Shown here: piece after piece, positions 7,284 to 9,480 of the stretch
Position numbering within the stretch: the first letter of the stretch is position 1
Layout: each line of letters begins with the position of its first letter
DNA from: an uncultured Selenomonas sp.
GTDB lineage: Bacteria > Bacillota > Negativicutes > Selenomonadales > Selenomonadaceae
DNA: 9,480 nt
Assembly: GCA_937981305.1 (NCBI GenBank)
Contig: CALJPB010000122.1
Span: 1-9,480 of the forward strand
Direction: 5' to 3'
Position numbers and translations under genes: made by a program
The notes under the pieces: generated by a model
What the model was told of the DNA's origin: nothing
Database searches by the model: none
Seen by the model: the letters and a program-made list of their open reading frames with translations, nothing else

Positions 7284-7290
7284 AAAGGAG
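7284..7290 (+). promoter_or_regulatory. Strong ribosome binding site deciding the kdsA start
   Basis: AAAGGAG is the best Shine-Dalgarno match in the window. It is 2 bases from the ATG at 7293 and 8 bases from the ATG at 7299, so the second is chosen. The in-frame TTG codons at 7278 and 7281 lie upstream of the site and cannot use it. Confidence 0.75.
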
Positions 7291-7298
7291 CCATGAAG

Positions 7299-8126
7299 AT
7301 GAACAAAGTGAAGCTGGCGAATTTTGAGATCGGCGGCGGCGAGCCGTTGGTACTCCTCGCGGGACCGTGCGTCCTTGAGGGGCTCGAGCGTTCCCTCCTG
7401 ATCGGGCGCGGCATCAAGGAGATCACGGATCGTCTCGGCATTCCCTACGTATTCAAGGCATCCTTTGACAAGGCGAACCGCTCCGCCTACCACAGTTTCC
7501 GCGGGCCGGGGCTCGAGGAGGGGGTGAAGATCCTGAAGGCGATCCGCGATGAACTCCATGTCCCCGTCGTGACGGACATCCATGAGACCTCGCAGGCGGA
7601 GCCCGTGGCAAAGGTCGCGGACATTCTTCAGATTCCCGCATTTCTCTCGCGTCAGACCGATCTCCTGCACGCAGCGGCGCAGACGGGGGCGGTCGTCAAC
7701 GTAAAGAAGGGGCAGTTCCTCTCGCCGAACGATATGCGCAACGTCGTTGACAAGATTCACGAGAGCGGCAGCGACCGCATCCTCCTCACGGAGCGCGGCG
7801 AGAGCTTCGGCTACAACAACCTCGTCGTGGATATGCGCTCCTTCCCCATCATGCGCAGCTTCGGCTATCCCGTCATTTTCGACGGCACGCACAGCGTTCA
7901 GCTGCCGGGCGGCGCGGGCACGAGTTCGGGAGGTCAGCGTGAATACGTCGAGTACCTTGTACGTGCGGCAGTCGGCGCGGGGGTCGATGGGCTCTTCCTT
8001 GAGGTGCATGACAACCCGCCAGAGGCACTGTCGGATGGGGCGAACATGGTCTATCTGGACAAGCTCGAAGAGCTTCTGCGGGATGCCCTTGCGATCTACG
8101 AGGTCGTGCGGAAAAAGCTGAACTAG
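7299..8126 (+). CDS. kdsA: KdsA, Kdo-8-phosphate synthase (metal-dependent type)
   Basis: KdsA condenses phosphoenolpyruvate with D-arabinose 5-phosphate to Kdo 8-phosphate in the cytoplasm. From the ATG at 7299 it has 275 residues, near the usual 270-285, folding as a single TIM barrel. Visible motifs are AGPCVLE (21-27), [11 protein letters not shown] (52-62), VTDIHE (91-96), the Lys-containing NVKKGQF (134-140), [12 protein letters not shown] (194-205) and LEVHDNP (234-240). Cys 24, His 198, Glu 235 and Asp 246 align at a constant offset of 13 with the metal ligands Cys 11, His 185, Glu 222 and Asp 233 of the Aquifex aeolicus enzyme. This points to the metal-dependent class, whereas E. coli has Asn at the Cys position. 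Its own promoter (7204-7232) and strong ribosome binding site suggest high or separately set expression. It is followed after 9 bases by kdsD, which makes its sugar substrate. DAHP synthase is a relative, but length, motifs and neighbours favour KdsA. Confidence 0.96.
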   Translation: MNKVKLANFEIGGGEPLVLLAGPCVLEGLERSLLIGRGIKEITDRLGIPYVFKASFDKANRSAYHSFRGPGLEEGVKILKAIRDELHVPVVTDIHETSQAEPVAKVADILQIPAFLSRQTDLLHAAAQTGAVVNVKKGQFLSPNDMRNVVDKIHESGSDRILLTERGESFGYNNLVVDMRSFPIMRSFGYPVIFDGTHSVQLPGGAGTSSGGQREYVEYLVRAAVGAGVDGLFLEVHDNPPEALSDGANMVYLDKLEELLRDALAIYEVVRKKLN

Positions 8127-8135
8127 GAGACATAC

Positions 8136-9113
8136 ATGGCACAGAGTATTCGGGAAAAAGCCATCGAAACACTGAAACTCGAAGCGCAGGCGGTTGCGAA
8201 TCTCGCAGAGCGCATCGATGATGAATTTGAGGCGGCGGTGCACGCCATTCTGGACTGCAAGGCACGTGTCGTCGTCACGGGCATGGGAAAGTCCGGGCAC
8301 GTCGGTCGCAAGATTGCCGCAACACTTGCGAGCACGGGGACACCTGCGTTCTTTATGCACCCGGCGGAGGCGTTTCACGGCGACCTCGGCATGGTGACGG
8401 CGGACGACATCGTCATCGCCATCTCGAACAGCGGCGAGTCGAACGAGGTCGTGAACATCCTCTCGATCATCCACCGCATCGGAGCGCGGATCGTCGCCAT
8501 GTGCGGCAGACGCAAATCCCAGCTCGGACGCAGCGCGGACTTCTACATCGACATCGGCGTCGAGCGCGAGGCGTGTCCTCTGGGGCTTGCGCCGACCAGC
8601 TCCACGACAGCGACGCTCGCAATGGGCGATGCGATTGCAATGGCGCTCATGGAGGCGCGTGACTTCAAGAAGGAGGACTATGCCCTCTTTCATCCGGGCG
8701 GTGCACTCGGGCGCAAGCTGCTCCTCACGGTGGCGAACGTCATGCACACGGGCGACGAGAACCCCGTCGTTTCGTACCATACGACGGCAAAGGACGCGCT
8801 CTTTGTCATGACGGACAAGGGGCTCGGTGCGGTTTCCGTTGTCAATGCAGAGGGCAAATTTATCGGGCTTGTCACGGACGGGATCATCCGCCGTGCGCTC
8901 GCAAAGGACTATACCTTTTTGGACAAGGATGTGGAGAGCATTATGTTTGCTACCCCGCTCACGATCTCTCCGGACAAGATGGCGGCGGCGGCACTCTCCG
9001 TTATGGAGAAGCACCAGCCGCGCCCCGTCACCGTGCTGCCCGTCGTCGATGATGCGGGTGTGCCCGTCGGCATCGTGCATCTGACCGATCTCCTGCGTCA
9101 GGGGGTTGTGTGA
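8136..9113 (+). CDS. kdsD: KdsD, D-arabinose 5-phosphate isomerase (KpsF/GutQ family)
   Basis: KdsD interconverts ribulose 5-phosphate and arabinose 5-phosphate, the first committed step of Kdo synthesis. The 325-residue product (family 320-330) has an N-terminal SIS sugar-isomerase domain (about 35-175) and two C-terminal CBS domains (about 200-260 and 268-325). Motifs are GMGKSGHVGRK (49-59), HPAEAFHGDLGM (75-86), SNSGESNE (97-104), TSSTTA (154-159) and HPGGALGR (186-193). Lys 52, Glu 104, Glu 145 and His 186 lie at a constant offset of 7 from the E. coli KdsD active-site residues Lys 59, Glu 111, Glu 152 and His 193, so the active site looks intact. AGGAGA overlaps the kdsA stop and lies 6 bases from the ATG. 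The CBS pair may sense a nucleotide or CMP-Kdo; this is not shown by the sequence. The stop codon shares a base with the kdsC start. GutQ and KpsF are paralogues of the same activity; the context favours kdsD. Confidence 0.95.
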   Translation: MAQSIREKAIETLKLEAQAVANLAERIDDEFEAAVHAILDCKARVVVTGMGKSGHVGRKIAATLASTGTPAFFMHPAEAFHGDLGMVTADDIVIAISNSGESNEVVNILSIIHRIGARIVAMCGRRKSQLGRSADFYIDIGVEREACPLGLAPTSSTTATLAMGDAIAMALMEARDFKKEDYALFHPGGALGRKLLLTVANVMHTGDENPVVSYHTTAKDALFVMTDKGLGAVSVVNAEGKFIGLVTDGIIRRALAKDYTFLDKDVESIMFATPLTISPDKMAAAALSVMEKHQPRPVTVLPVVDDAGVPVGIVHLTDLLRQGVV

Positions 9114-9480
9114 TGCCGATTCGGCAGGACGCGATTGCGCGTGCGAAGAAAATCAAATGCGTTATCCTCGATGTGGACGGCGTGCTCACCGACGGGGGCA
9201 TCTACGTCGCACCGGACGGGAGCGAACTCTACAAACCGTTCTATGCGCGGGACGGACTTGCGATCACGCTTGCACATAAGGTAGGGATCGTGCCGGCCAT
9301 CATCACGGGACGTGCATCGTCCATCGTGGAGAATCGTGCACGCGAGCTGCACATTGACCTTGTCTATCAGGGCAAGCTGGACAAGCGTGCCGCCTATGCG
9401 GACATCAAGGCGAAAACGGGCTTGACCGATGATGAGATCGCCTACATCGGCGACGACATCGTCGATCTTCCGATCCTGCA
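9113..9480 (+). CDS. kdsC: KdsC, Kdo-8-phosphate phosphatase (5' part, cut by window end)
   Basis: KdsC is a capless HAD-family phosphatase, usually a tetramer, that hydrolyses Kdo 8-phosphate to Kdo before KdsB activates it. The first 122 residues are present, out of the 170-190 expected. HAD motif I is LDVDGVLTDG (19-28), with nucleophile Asp 20 and general acid Asp 22. Motif II is IITGR (63-67), the motif III Lys is probably Lys 88 (QGKLDK), and motif IV is IGDDIVDLP (112-120), with the Mg2+ Asp pair at 114-115. The ATG at 9113 shares its A with the kdsD stop (TGATG), indicating coupled translation, and AGGGGG (9100-9105) lies 7 bases upstream. The frame is still open at the right edge. 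The only homologous alternative, the phosphatase half of a CMP-sialate-type enzyme, is unlikely in this Kdo gene set. Confidence 0.94.
   Translation, partial: MPIRQDAIARAKKIKCVILDVDGVLTDGGIYVAPDGSELYKPFYARDGLAITLAHKVGIVPAIITGRASSIVENRARELHIDLVYQGKLDKRAAYADIKAKTGLTDDEIAYIGDDIVDLPIL

Noticed and set aside
7256..7327. A 23-codon leader peptide overlapping the kdsA start
   Set aside because: The ATG at 7256 has no ribosome binding site, and the peptide has no run of regulatory codons or other sign of function.
7254..9080. 608-codon open frame on the - strand opposite kdsA and kdsD
   Set aside because: It lies wholly opposite two well-recognised enzymes. Its protein is rich in Arg, Asp and His with no recognisable motif, as expected for the complement of GC-rich codons, and no ribosome binding site was evident.

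Overview
The window is one end-to-end block of lipopolysaccharide-core genes, all on the + strand: the final steps of lipid A assembly, the lipid A flippase, Kdo transfer, and the Kdo / CMP-Kdo supply pathway. Base composition is high (about 60% G+C by eye). The gene order, the use of LpxI for UDP-diacylglucosamine hydrolysis, a WaaA-LpxK fusion and strong AGGAG-type ribosome binding sites suggest a diderm Firmicute of the Negativicutes (Selenomonas / Centipeda / Mitsuokella type). That taxonomic call is an inference from context; no rRNA or other marker is present.

Layout: 1-227 is the 3' end of lpxA; 237-1040 lpxI; 1053-2186 lpxB; 2209-3933 msbA; 3936-6449 a single 837-codon gene joining a WaaA (KdtA) Kdo transferase to an LpxK 4'-kinase; 6473-7207 kdsB; 7299-8126 kdsA; 8136-9113 kdsD (KpsF/GutQ type, SIS plus two CBS domains); 9113-9480 the 5' part of kdsC, cut by the window edge. 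Gaps are 2 to 23 bases, except for 91 bases before kdsA. That gap holds a near-consensus sigma-70 type promoter (TTGACC, 17-base spacer, TATAAT). No stretch over 300 bases lacks a gene. I found no tRNA, rRNA, CRISPR array, insertion sequence or convincing intrinsic terminator.

How the genes work together: LpxA begins lipid A synthesis by acylating UDP-GlcNAc. After LpxC and LpxD (not in the window), LpxI releases lipid X and LpxB condenses it with UDP-diacylglucosamine to the disaccharide. The LpxK half of the fusion phosphorylates the disaccharide to lipid IVA, and the WaaA half adds Kdo. KdsD makes arabinose 5-phosphate, KdsA condenses it with PEP to Kdo-8-phosphate, KdsC removes the phosphate, and KdsB makes the CMP-Kdo used by WaaA. 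MsbA flips the product across the inner membrane. The operon therefore encodes both the acceptor and the donor arms of Kdo-lipid A assembly.

I do not see a wholly undescribed system. The points most worth a second look are the WaaA-LpxK fusion (with reversed domain order and an AT-richer junction), the internal promoter ahead of kdsA with an inverted repeat across its -10 box, and the palindrome that contains the lpxB ribosome binding site.
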